Shown here: piece by piece, positions 1 through 11,400 of the stretch
How positions within the stretch are numbered: position 1 is the stretch's first letter
How the letters are laid out: each line of letters begins with the position of its first letter
From: Lepidonotus clava
Lineage: Eukaryota; Annelida; Polychaeta; Phyllodocida; Polynoidae
Direction: 5' to 3'
Assembly: GCA_936440205.1 (NCBI GenBank)
Contig: OW387133.1
Coordinates: 64,418,374 to 64,482,373 of the forward strand
DNA length: 64,000 nt
Translations under genes and position numbers: made by a program
The notes under the pieces: model-generated
The model's database searches: none
What the model was told of the DNA's origin: nothing
The model's input: the letters and a program-made list of their open reading frames with translations, nothing else

Positions 1-1315
1 ATGACAGTACATACTTATAAAAAGGAATGGATGTTTATTTGATCCAAGGTTAGTTTGTAACAATGTCTTCCAAGCAATCAGTATAAGATGTGTGATACTC
101 CACTCAATACAAAGCAGACTTCTTTGGCCCATTGGTAATAACTGACGTTTCGGGCCCTTTCTTAGGAAGGTTTTCACATCTTGATCATTTCCTGTTATGA
201 ACTGCAAATCCCTAGAAGTAATCTCAAGGATGTTCTTAATTTAGCGGCATGGTAAGAGATAATAATCATGAGACTTTGGTCATAAAATGCCAGGTCCTAC
301 AACCCAAGTGACTAGATATGAGCAGTATCCATTAGGACATGGCTGGCATTTTAGTATACGTTATACATAAGAGAATTGATGATGTAGATGTGGCAACCTA
401 TTCTCTAAGGGATCGTGTAGTGGGACCCATGGTATTACACTGCAGAATGTCAAAGTTAATCAAGTGATCCCCATTGGGAGTAATTACACGGTTTGATCTT
501 CAACATAAGAAGATATGCAAAGGTATAGCTTTATGAAGCCCGAGAGCTGCTATGATGAGGAAAGGTGGCTGCACTATGTATCCTTCCCTTGCTACCATCT
601 GACGTCATTCTGATAGTGCGTCAGGAGGTTCGGTTCTGAAGGAGTCGCTGATCTCGTACATGATTATAATTACACCCACAAGGGTTGTCTTTAAACGGGG
701 GTTGGGGTATTAAGTTGGGTTAACTTAGAAACTCCATGAACCCAGTTTCTAAGGGATCTGTTAAAATATATCCTGTAGGGTCCCAAACCCTCTCCATACT
801 CATTTCTTGTTAAACGTCTTTGACTGAAATGTCTTCTAATGATAAAAAGGTGGATGAATAATTTGCAGGGGGGTCCTTTATGTAACTCAAAATTAATCCT
901 GAGACACGTAGATCGCTCTACAAGGGTATTTGCCCTATCCAGTAGAGAAATGAGCAATCTCAAAATCAGTTCACCTCTTTCCTCTCCTCTGTGTGTCAAC
1001 CATCTTTGTTGAGAAGTCATTTCACAAATTCCCCGGCATTCCTATACCCATACTATTTCATGTAGGTCATTGCAGTCCTTCAGTAATTGAATTTCGTGGC
1101 CTACAACCATACTTTTTAATGGAGGTCATTCCAATCGATAATGAGCATGTTGAAAGAATCCAAAGAACCTCCGGCAGTAACACACCAAATGGGTATTACT
1201 TTAATCTAGAGCTACAGAAACTTTGGATTCATTTAGTCCTGCCAATCAAAGATATATTTGAAATTTCTAATTAGAATTAGGTCAATTTCTCAAAGGGCCT
1301 ATAGCCACCTGTGGA
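1..1315. other. intergenic, no gene recognised
   Basis: No reading frame here has a recognisable domain or plausible splice structure. The one notable element is around 120-172: on the minus strand it reads like a decayed hammerhead-ribozyme core, with an A-rich CUGAUGA-like half followed by GGGCCCGAAACGTC, a motif common in old retroelement ends. I see nothing else I can support. Confidence 0.4.
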
Positions 1316-1412
1316 GATCGAGGTTTACCAATTGCAAATTGGTAAACCTCCTACAGAGGTTTATTGAATAAACCTATACGCTGGAGGTTTATCTAGTAAA
1401 CCTCGGGCTCCT
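1316..1412. repeat. cluster of GAGGTTTA palindromes
   Basis: GAGGTTTACCAATTG is followed immediately by its reverse complement CAAATTGGTAAACCTC, a near-perfect hairpin with 15-bp arms. Two further GAGGTTTA / TAAACCTC pairs follow within 60 bp, so the stretch could form alternative stem-loops. Origin unknown; probably a MITE end or a decayed foldback. Confidence 0.6.
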
Positions 1413-1860
1413 GGTAATCTCCTAGATGGTCATGACATGGGAGGATAACATACGTACTCGGAGAACAATAGGGGTTTGGGCCAGGAGTAATATAAACAGG
1501 TTCAATCACAATGATATGCATATTGCAATTTTCCTTCTAACACCCAATACAACTAGTGCCATAATTTCGTAACTGTTAATCGGGTTAATAGGCTAATCGG
1601 GTGAAATTTGATTAGTGTATTATTCATATTTATACTGTTTGTAAATCAAAGTATGCATCTAACATTCTCTTTTCAATGTCATTTTCAAAATGACAAGTGC
1701 CTTCGGCACCTGAAGTGTATGCAAAGATTTTCAATCTAGAAACCACATCTTCTCATTTATTAGAAGACGCAACCATATATGAATGATTGGGCCCTAGCAG
1801 CATTTCCTCTGAAAATATTCATATTTCAATATCACAGTTGAATATGAATAGTCTGTCAGT

Positions 1861-2188
1861 CCCGTGAAGATGCTGGGTTTGTTCCCACGCTATATACCCC
1901 AGTCCTCTGGGAGGCCTCTCCCCTACCGCGCCAGCCCAGCACCACACTCACTCCCGGGAAGATGCCGGGTTTGTGGGACACTACCACTGTCCTTCATAAG
2001 GCCTCTCCCCTCCTCCAGGGCCAGCCCTGCACCACTGTCACTCCCGGGAAGATGCCAGGTTTGTTCCCTCGCTACCCCCGTCCTCCGTGAAGCCTCTCCC
2101 CTCCTCCAAGGCCAGCCCAGCACCACTGTCACTCCCGGGAAGATTCCGGGTTTCTTGCCACGCTACCCCCGTCCTCCGTGAGGCCTCC
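1861..2188. repeat. minisatellite, about 91-bp unit, 3.6 copies
   Basis: The phrase CCCGGGAAGATGCCGGGTTT recurs at about 1862, 1953, 2044 and 2135, giving a period of 90-92 bp. Each unit also holds CCTCTCCCCTCCTCCA and CCAGCCCAGCACCACTGTCA. The block is much more GC-rich than its surroundings. The open frames across it are products of the repeat, because 91 is not a multiple of three and all frames stay open. Confidence 0.85.
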
Positions 2189-2190
2189 AT

Positions 2191-3660
2191 CATGGTTGTG
2201 ACGGTCAGGTAGCAGAGTGACAGCAACCTCGTGAGTGAGACCAACACATGGGGAGCAGTTTGAAGTTAGTAATCATAGTAAATAAATCAAACTAATGCTA
2301 AATAATTATTAGAATGAAAGACTATGTATCATGAAATTTGTGTTATATAATTGACAACTTTAGAAGATTTGGAAAATAGGTTTATCAGTGATGTGTTACT
2401 CGAGGCTAGACACTGGAGGAGCAAACTGTTCACAGCACAAAACAGATTTCAGCCTTACTGTCTCCATGTCGTGCAGTATAGAAAACGTTCACTTATTAAA
2501 GAAAGGAAGTTAATAATGATATCTCAAATTTTTGTGACGAACAGAATCAGGCATTGTGAGACACTAATCAAATTTCTAATACTTGCGTTGATAATTACGT
2601 TGCATGAACGCAAGTATCAATACAAGTAAAAATGATGAACGCAAGTACATGAACGCACCGTGTAATACAGGCTTAACATAATCACGAAAATCAGTTACCA
2701 AGAAAATAATAATAATCATGGGCTCTGGTCCTATATGGGCTTAGAATAGGTTGGACGGCGACAGTCTCTAAAAAAGAGTGACCTAGCTACCAGCACAAAC
2801 TTCTTTCTTAGGAGAATACGCATTCGCCACTCCGCCCTGCATCCTCTGATTAAAGGGGCCTCTTCCGGGAACCCTAATTACCATTCCGGACATTTATGCA
2901 ACCACAGCAGAAACAGCCTCCTGTCCAAAAGTCTAAATCAACCAGTACTCCGTCAGTCCAATCCCGTGATGGTGACCAAGAATAGAAGACAAATTTCTTA
3001 TGGTTAATTTAGGTTTCTTATTAGAGAAGCCGTGATAATTGAAAGCTATTATGTCATTTGTAATGCTATTAAATGTCAGTTCAACGATAACATCCCAAAA
3101 TACAAAAACTTAATTTTTTTTTATTGCAAATTGACCAGGGCTGCACCCCTGACTCTAATCCATTATCACACACAAATGATTATCATCATGCAATTATCAG
3201 GTGATGAACGAATCTCTTGACATTATGGCAAACAGAATAACTATGTGTTATAATTTGTATTCCATAAGGGGTTGCATGGAGAATAATGTTCTAGCCTATA
3301 TATCAAACAAATTATCATAATCATACTAATCTGCTAATGATTGCAGAGGAATCTAATATTACTTATAATTAGGAGGGACTCGGCAAGAACATAACAATAA
3401 GTTGACCAGTCAACCATCAGAGGAGAGACCCAAGCAGCTCAATTGATGATCAGATATTACCAATCCGTTATTTCGGTCAAGAGAACAAGAAAATTAAACT
3501 GGGGGCATTATGTCATGACAGGGATGCGCAAATGGATCTTAGAATTAATTAGTTTTCATCGTTTTTTTGTTTTCGACAAATCTGCCTTGATGATACTACT
3601 TTATAACGATGTTACACATTAAAAAAGATTTTTTTAAATCAAAATTGTTGCTTTGAATAT
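2191..3660. other. intergenic, nothing recognised
   Basis: AT-rich sequence with short chance frames only. No domain, splice-flanked exon, tRNA or clear repeat was found. Confidence 0.4.
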
Positions 3661-4614
3661 TCACTGCGGGAAATAAGACCTTTAAGACCTTTAGGTTTTG
3701 TAAATGGGGCCATTAAGGTTAGACTACGGTGATGAACAGCCATTTTACTAAACTCATAATATCTCTGTAGCTATTGACGATATCTCAACATGTAATACGT
3801 CATATAAAAGCTCTAAATTTTCTCTATCATATGATATATAACGTAAATAGGACAGATACAGATTTTGAAAAATATGAATTAAAATTGTATTTTTTCACTT
3901 TTATTTTTTGAACACGAATTTCTGACTTAATATTATTTCCATAGCTTTGAAACTTGGTAGCATTGTCAATAACAATCATTTGGAGGGAACCGTGTCTCAG
4001 ATTATTAATTTAGGCCCTAGTTCTGGATTTATGACAAAAAACGGGGAAAATTTCCTCATTTTTTGCCACTTTTTACAACTTCATTTTCTAGATTTCATAA
4101 AATGAAAACTACAAATTAAATAAGAAATCTGAGACACGGTTCCCTCCAAATGAGTATGAACTATAGGCATGCCAAATTGTATGTGTTTCCCTTAATTATT
4201 GACTGAGATATCTTAGTTCAAAAAATAAATGTATAAAACAAGATTTTTACATTTGTGATTAATTTATATTTATATTCTTCACCTCACAATAATATAATTT
4301 ATATCATAGAAAAGACATTTAAACGGGTTATTTAATGATATATAACAGATTTTGAGAAGGGCATCAGCAAACTAAACAATGTAAATTGTTATGAGTGCTG
4401 TGAAATGGCTGCGCATAACAGTAGTCTAACCTTAAGGTTCATTTAAAGCATAGGATATGTCCCCTTTCCAATACCTTTGCAAGATCTTTGGTGAACTTTA
4501 AAGGTCACCTGAACAAGTTTTGGAAAGGTCATGTAAAGGTGACCATTACCTTTCCAACCTTAATGGCCCCATTTACAAAACCTTAAAGGTCTTAAAGGTC
4601 AAATTCCTGGCAGT
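3661..4614. mobile_element. foldback DNA element, non-autonomous
   Basis: The two ends are long inverted repeats of about 60 bp. Left end: CACTGCGGGAAATAAG then GACCTTTAAGACCTTTAGG and GTAAATGGGGCCATTAAGG. The reverse complement of the right end carries CACTGCCAGGAATTTG followed by the same blocks. A second pair nests inside: TTTGGAGGGAACCGTGTCTC at about 3979 is mirrored at about 4150. TTAGACTACNGT(4-7 nt)GCAGCCATTT is also mirrored (3719 and 4430), so the arms run to about 400 bp each. ATT flanks both ends and may be a 3-bp target duplication. No coding capacity; superfamily not assigned. Confidence 0.8.
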
Positions 4615-4881
4615 GATTCTCTTTGCAAGGGGAGAGTTTATGTATGCATTTAATGTTCACAGGTGATCCGGTACATTTGAGAACACCCCGATGATAATTA
4701 TTACTGATGGTTTGATTGGTATTAACAGTGTCGGGTGTGTCGTGATAGGCCGAATCATCGTATTGCCACCAATTTAATGGCATGGATCGTTTAGAACTAT
4801 CCGTATTTGATTTGCTGTGTATCAGCGGCGGACAATCAGTATAGGCCACTGACGGGGAGGGGGGGCGTCCCGCAGACTAAA

Positions 4882-5149
4882 GGGGGGAACCCATTGAGCG
4901 ACTCAAATAGATTCTGGTCGTTTCAACCAGTTCTGGTCGCTCAGTTCTGGTCGTTTTCGACCAGTTCTGGTCGTTTTCAACCAGAATAGGTGTTCCCATT
5001 GAGCGATTCGACCAGAAAATTACTGAACTTGAAAATAGCAAATCGCTTGGGAAATATCTAACAATGTCAGATATTGGTCGGTAGATATTTCTCAATCGAC
5101 CAGAATTCCAGTCGCATCACTCAATGGGTACCCCCCCCCCCCCCCCCCC
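4882..5149. mobile_element. MITE with GGGAACCCATTGAGCGA ends
   Basis: The left end GGGGGGAACCCATTGAGCGA and the right end TCACTCAATGGGTACCCCCC are inverted repeats. Inside, CCAGTTCTGGTCG is repeated several times. The right end runs into a 19-base C tract. The ends resemble those of the TTAA elements at 39789-41105 and 43696-43999 (CCCACTGAGCGAC), so it may belong to the same group. No gene. Confidence 0.7.
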
Positions 5150-6371
5150 TGTATAATTATGTCAATTTTTTGATAATCATGCCAATGTCATAATTATGTC
5201 ATTGTTTTTATAGTTAAATCCCATGTGATATGTCGAAGGTAATAAATTACAATGTTTCTATGTTGTTTTTTGTGTTGTCACATTGTATTAGCCTTTATTT
5301 AGACCCCAATCCAGGTAATACCCATCCATGGATGTGCTACATAAGCCGACCGACCGTAGCGATCCGTAAAATCTGAGTCATCAATTCTAGCGTTTCTGAC
5401 GTTTTTATGCAATTTGAATAAGTTGACGAAGAACCTATAGATACGCAACATGTATCGAATGAAATCTTATAGTATGGTTGATCAATTACTGGAAAAAATT
5501 TCTTTGCATTATAATTTTTTTTTTGTTATCCAACATTTTGAAATAATAATTTTGATATAATAATAATATCTACAAAGTCTGGTACACCTATGAAATAATA
5601 TATGACCTACGATATGACAGAGTGCATATTCCAGGAAATTTAAGAAAATCATGGGATACAATAATTATTGCAATTCATAAAGACAATATTATTGTGGGGT
5701 CTAAGGAGTTAAGGCCCGTGCACAAGTCAAGCATGAGATGTGGCTATATGTTATTGGGTTTAACCTTAAGCTTGGGTTTAAGCCCGAATAGTGTGATGTC
5801 TACAATATAATATTACAGTAACACACTTATAACACTGCTATAAGCTTGGTCTGTCGCCTCTGAGCGTGGATCCCCGATGCTGCCATCTAGTGTTACAGGA
5901 CTGAATGAAACGACTGATGTATGACATGCAGGGGTTCCTTATGGTTGGGTGAAGAGATTCTGAACAGTAGTTGCATGATACTTACACAAGCTAATAATTC
6001 ACATGTAATACCGTCATGACAAAAAAATCATTTTCATAAGATAACATAATTATTAAATTAGAATTAAGTGTGATATACATTTGTGATATTAAGTTATAAA
6101 AGTTTTGTATGGGATGTCTGATTCATGTGGTAGAGCTTGGTCATGGTGGACGGGCGTATCATTGCGCATGCGTTACTGCACGCATCCTACGCGTATCTAA
6201 TAACGATCTAAAGATTACCTAATTACCTTCTGCTTGAGTTTTTGGCAAGCTTTAGTCGATGTTTCGTAACAAGCATATTCTTCTTACGAAAATGAATTGT
6301 AGCTGTTTTGGCCTGATTTGAATTATGTGACTGAAGATACTAATAGGGGGATATGAATTATGTATAATACA
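5150..6371. other. intergenic, nothing recognised
   Basis: AT-rich sequence with only short chance frames. No supported gene, RNA or repeat. Confidence 0.4.
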
Positions 6372-6407
6372 GATGCTATCCAACAAAACATTTTGTTGGA
6401 TAGCATC
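6372..6407. repeat. perfect 17-bp-arm hairpin
   Basis: GATGCTATCCAACAAAA, then CA, then its exact reverse complement. The 17-bp arms carry no mismatch and have only a 2-base centre. Just downstream (about 6455-6540), GGGTAGTGTACCCAGGGTATGG is present twice, forming a short direct repeat. Confidence 0.9.
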
Positions 6408-6545
6408 AGCCACCTGCTGCTATCCTACATATGGAGGCTAACCCATAAGGGAGAGGTGGTTGGGGGATAGTGTACCCAGGGTATGGTGGGGTTTTAGGGG
6501 GGTAGTGTACCCAGGGTATGGAGGTTTTTTTAGGGGGATCGAGGG

Positions 6546-7354
6546 TGATATCCTTCATCGTGAGGATTATACGATTATGGAAGTATGTGGAGTACAAAAG
6601 TAATTACGGCTTCCAGTTTTCACTTCGATACAACATTCTCGATCAACTTAGCTTTATGGCATTTGGAGGCATAGAAAGTGATTATTGAAATAGGTATACG
6701 GACATCTGTCATGTTCTTGTATAGGAAATTTAGTAAGGCTTATCATAGATATGAGACATTATATTAGTTTCTAAATTGCCAAATTCCCACGGGAAAACAC
6801 AAATAAACCAAGAACAATGTTTATTGATAATTGCTCATTCTTGACAATCTATGCCTAAAATAACAATGTTATAAAAAAAACTGCATTCATTGTAAACCAC
6901 ATAGGTAAAATAGGATTTATGTACTCTAAGGAATGGTGAAAGAAGTTTTCTTGAGGTCAAAAAAGTTAATGATGAAACTTGTGTTTTTGGTTTGTGTCTG
7001 CCTGGTACCCTGTCCGCAGATAAAAGATTATGTTGGTCTGATGATGAGCAGGGGAACTTGAATAAAAACTACTAACTAAAATAGACTAGAGTCATCTCTG
7101 TTATGGATTTGATTTCTATCCCAGCTAATTAAGGGACATGCTCTCGCTAGTCCTTTCTCACTAGTATCTCTCAGGGCAAAGGACATAATATTAGGCGTCC
7201 CTCATAGCATGACTCGGTATTTTCTTCCCTACTCTTCCCTAATAACTCCAGTCCTCTTGGATCAATCATCATAGTTATTTATAATGTTGTAATTCAGTAA
7301 AGCCAAGGTATATGATTAGTTTCCGTCTATTCGGTGGAAACTTTGAAAAATACG

Positions 7355-7403
<49 letters not shown>

Positions 7404-7753
7404 ACCATCCATCCATGTGTTTGAATAATAGAGGTTTAATACTGTCATAATTTTTATATACGTGAATAAAACGAGAGCATTACACGACATTCACATATCA
7501 TACTTGAATATCTAAACGACAAGACCATAATATATAATTGTTTCTACTATTTCAAAATTATAGACTATCCTTATGCTACAAAGAAAAATATAATTATCTG
7601 CATGATTACGTTTTGAACTAAAGCAATCTCACTAGACAGTAAACACCAAGCTCAATCACATCTGAACACAACACCTTTTCCTGCACACACCACAACACCC
7701 CAGGGGCCAGAAACCACCATCAGAACTGATGGCAATTGTATTCAGGTATAAAT

Positions 7754-7796
<43 letters not shown>

Positions 7797-8190
7797 GACT
7801 ATATATACTGAAAGGGGCGGTTCTTTCTAATGTAGACCTGTCAGGACTAAGCCCGGTGCCCTTTTGGCCGCCCCTCGTGTCGTTAGGCCGGATACTGGTA
7901 CTGGCAGGGCCTAAAGGGTCGTGGGCGAGATACGTCCCTCGAGCCGAATATTTCCACATGCCTCAGGATGATGAAGATTTATGCCTTGGTCAGTATGCAG
8001 CCCACACATACATACTGCCCACCCACCCGGCTTAACGTGTCAACTCAAGCCGAGGAAGAGCCCAACCTCCAGGGGTAAATATCAATTAAACCACCTGCCC
8101 TGCTGTATTAGCCTTTCAATACATTATTTTCATAGCTGGAAATGTCACGATCTTTGTCTGATGGTCAATAAGATCTCTCAAGAAAAGGTA
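6546..8190. other. intergenic with two TA microsatellites
   Basis: Two (TA)n runs lie at about 7358-7400 and 7757-7792; the short frames through them, rich in Tyr-Ile, are artefacts. A somewhat GC-richer patch at about 7810-7960 looks like a decayed repeat. No gene is supported. Confidence 0.5.
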
Positions 8191-8193
8191 TAG

Positions 8194-8300
8194 GGGGCCG
8201 TTGCCGAGTACGTTTTTTTCTCGCTTAACATCGTAACTTATCTTAAAGTGAGCTAGAATTTCGTAATAGTAAGATACGGTCGTTTTTGGTGTTGCAGAGT
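8194..8300 (+). repeat. Harbinger left terminal and subterminal inverted repeats
   Basis: The terminal motif GTTGCCGAGT is at 8200-8209, AAGATACG at 8271-8278 and the second GTGTTGCAGAGT at 8289-8300. The same three, in the same order, run inward from the right end. In related elements such subterminal motifs are where the Myb/SANT protein or transposase binds; that role is inferred here. Confidence 0.7.
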
Positions 8301-8408
8301 CGAAATCCTCGCAAATTTAAGTATGAAAATGATCTTTACTTTAAGGCTGGGTTAAACCAGCTGTAACAAGCTGATCCAGCGTTCTTTTTGACTTATCTTA
8401 TCTCGAAA

Positions 8409-11400
8409 ATGGCGGGATTGGGTGTTTTCCTATGGCCAAGACCAGATAATGTTCAGCTACCCTTGACAAAATGGGCTGACCTGTCACAGATGACTGACGA
8501 GGAGGTGGTTGAAAGATTTAGGCTTACTAGGAGAATGATTCAATGGATCATTGATGAATACAAGCTATCTCCCTACCGTGTCAAGTGCAAGAAGGAAGGA
8601 CATGTGTCAGAAGAAGTCCAAGTAAGTCATGTTCCTAACATAATATTCAATTAAAAAACAAACAACACAACTCTCCGACGGAAAACAGAAAGTAAAAAAC
8701 GTCTCCCTGCTGTTGCAACGGTGCTTAGGCACAAAAATCCTGAAGGTGGCGGCAGTGTGCTGCATAGCTTTTGACACAACAGGATAGATGTCGCCACTTG
8801 TAGTATTATCAATTTCCCGCCCATTTTAGATCCTCTCAATTATTTAAAGTCGGGGACAGATTTAGAAGGGGCACCTGCGGCGCTCCCCCCCTCTCATTTT
8901 TGCCAAATTTAGATTTTTTAAATGTAAAATTCTAGCCAAGGGTTGCATGGGGCACCTCAACCTTTATATAGATCTAGGGGTCCCCCCCCCTTTTATTTTT
9001 TTAAATCTCTGGATCAGTCCCTGGAAGTTGTGGTATCTCTGTCACACCTAACATAGGCCTACTGCAATTTTACAGCAACAATTGTTAAACTTGTTCATGT
9101 TTTTTTGGTAAAAGACCCAGCAAAGCAAACACCAGGTGGAATACACTTGATCGATGCAAGATACATCAGTGATGGATCCAGAGATTTAGAAGAAGAAAAA
9201 GGCGGGGGGTTGCCTAGTATACAAATTTGGGGCGCCCTATCTGGCGCTGGAATTTTACATTAAAACAATCTAAATTGGCAACAGTTGGGGGGAGGGGTGC
9301 GTGCCTCAGGTCCGTCCCTGAACATTAGGAATACTAAATAGGCCTATACAAATGCCAAAGATATGATTATTCCAATTTGCTTGGGAGAAAGTAATTATCT
9401 CTATAGATTTACCATGTTATACTTTGATTTCTGATGAGATTTTCATAATGGGAAAAAATATAATAATCATTCAAAACTCTCTAGAAATATGTTGTTCCTA
9501 TGACCAGAAGTGTTTTAGGTTACACAGCAGGTGGCAGGATATGCCTTTCTCTCCCTGTGATGATAGATAACTTAGGCAAAAAAAAATTTGTTGTGTTCAG
9601 GTAACCCGACCTACCCCAAAATATTGGCCCTACCCTAACTTTTTTTTGATGATTTTTTTCTAAAAGACATTAAAATGTAATAAAAATAGCAAAACATACA
9701 GGAAATGGCAAATATTTGATCAATGTCTTTAGAAGTCTATTTGTGTAAGTTAAGAAGAATACCGACTTACTTACCCTATATTTTTCAAGCTATGTTACCT
9801 GAACACAGCTATATTTTTTTTGCCTTACAGAGGTATTTAATGTGTATGTTTTAATTTGTTTGCTTTAGGCTTAAAGTGGTAAGAGGTTACAATCACCATA
9901 AAGGCCGAGATCTGGTGAAATAATAACCAATTCTTTAACTTTTATTTTTCCAACATAGAGGGTAAATTTTGAGCTTATTTTATGAGTAAGATGGTTGTTT
10001 CTGTACATTCCTATGTAAGCCAGACAGTTTCTAATCATGAGTTACTAACCACAGAACATTGTCTCTTACATATCATTTTGCAAGGTGACTTCCCGGTTTT
10101 ATTTTATGGTATAGAAGCATAAGAGATGAGTCTATTGGTCCATTTCGATTTTCAATATCCTTAACCTAGATATTAACTAGGGTATATTATAATAAGAAAC
10201 TATTATTGAGTATGAGGTCAGATATATTTACCTGCAGGTCAATTATTGGTCTGTACCAATCAACTGCTGAAATTGAACTGAAGGTAAATACATCTGACCA
10301 AAAATAATATAAATGTTTCTTTTTTATTTTATGTGATGGCTACACGCATGAAAATAATTGATAAATTGAAAAAAAACGGCGATGTCATAGTGTTGGCAGT
10401 AATGACATCATAGCAACAGCGATTTCAAAATCTCATTTATTTAATGCACAACGTCCATCGGTTAATTGCGTAATCTGGTGTATTTCTCCAGCGGTAAATA
10501 TATACCTGGATATATTTACCTTGGTTGCAGCAGGGCTTAGTTGATTCAAAAGGGCACTATATACACAACTGCACCCACTCAGGGGCGGATCCAGGGGGTG
10601 GGTGGGAGGGGGGGGGTGGCGGACGGGCCTTGCCCCCCCCCCCCCCTCCCCTTTTAAATCATGTTTATGGGGGGTCCCCTCCCTGTACATTCCTCTAGGA
10701 ATTCCTGCAGCTGGATCCGCCCCTGCGGGCACTAGCTATTACATAATTATATTGCAATGTATCTTTTTAGGCTTTGTAGCTCACGTCAGGCCAGTGTTCG
10801 ATATTAAGGATTTATTTTGTGCACACAGCAAATGGTCTTGAAATTATGCACCCGGATAGCTTTTTGTGTGCACACCACTATATAATGGTACATATGCTCA
10901 TGAAAAAGCATGCACCTACCAGGTGCATGCCTCCCAAAAGGTATGCACCCTGCAGCTAAATTGTGCACACCGGGTGCAGCGTGTGCCCTTAGTTTCGAAC
11001 ACTGCAGGCTAATATTACGTATTTACCATGCATGATATCACATATGTACATTAAATAAAAACAAAATGAAGGTAAACGTGAAAATCCGTTTAATGTATAC
11101 TCAAGGTCCAGTGACTTGAACAAGATAGGGAATATTCTTATCATCAGCATTTCTATTAGTTGGATGAACCATAGAACTAGACCTCTCAAAGGTTTAGTTC
11201 TGTGGGTAACCCTTAGCCTTACAAAAAAGGTGCATGGCTCAAACTTTGGAACATTTCCTTTGTAATTCATGGGGAACAACCTTTGTTAATCCGTTGGCCT
11301 CTGTATTTTACTGTTTACTTTGATTTGTTTAAGACTGTTATAACATCAAAAGTATAGGAGCTAGAATTAGGGGTAAAATACATTAAAACAATGATGTTTA

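Noticed and set aside
1864-2247. Proline/arginine-rich frames on both strands
   Set aside because: Open only because the 91-bp minisatellite is GC-rich; the repeat changes frame each unit.
7275-7959. Frames with Tyr-Ile runs
   Set aside because: Translation of (TA)n microsatellites.
8388-8408. Upstream TTG start for the nuclease gene
   Set aside because: The ATG at 8409 has a good context and gives a length matching HARBI1; a TTG start is not expected in animals.
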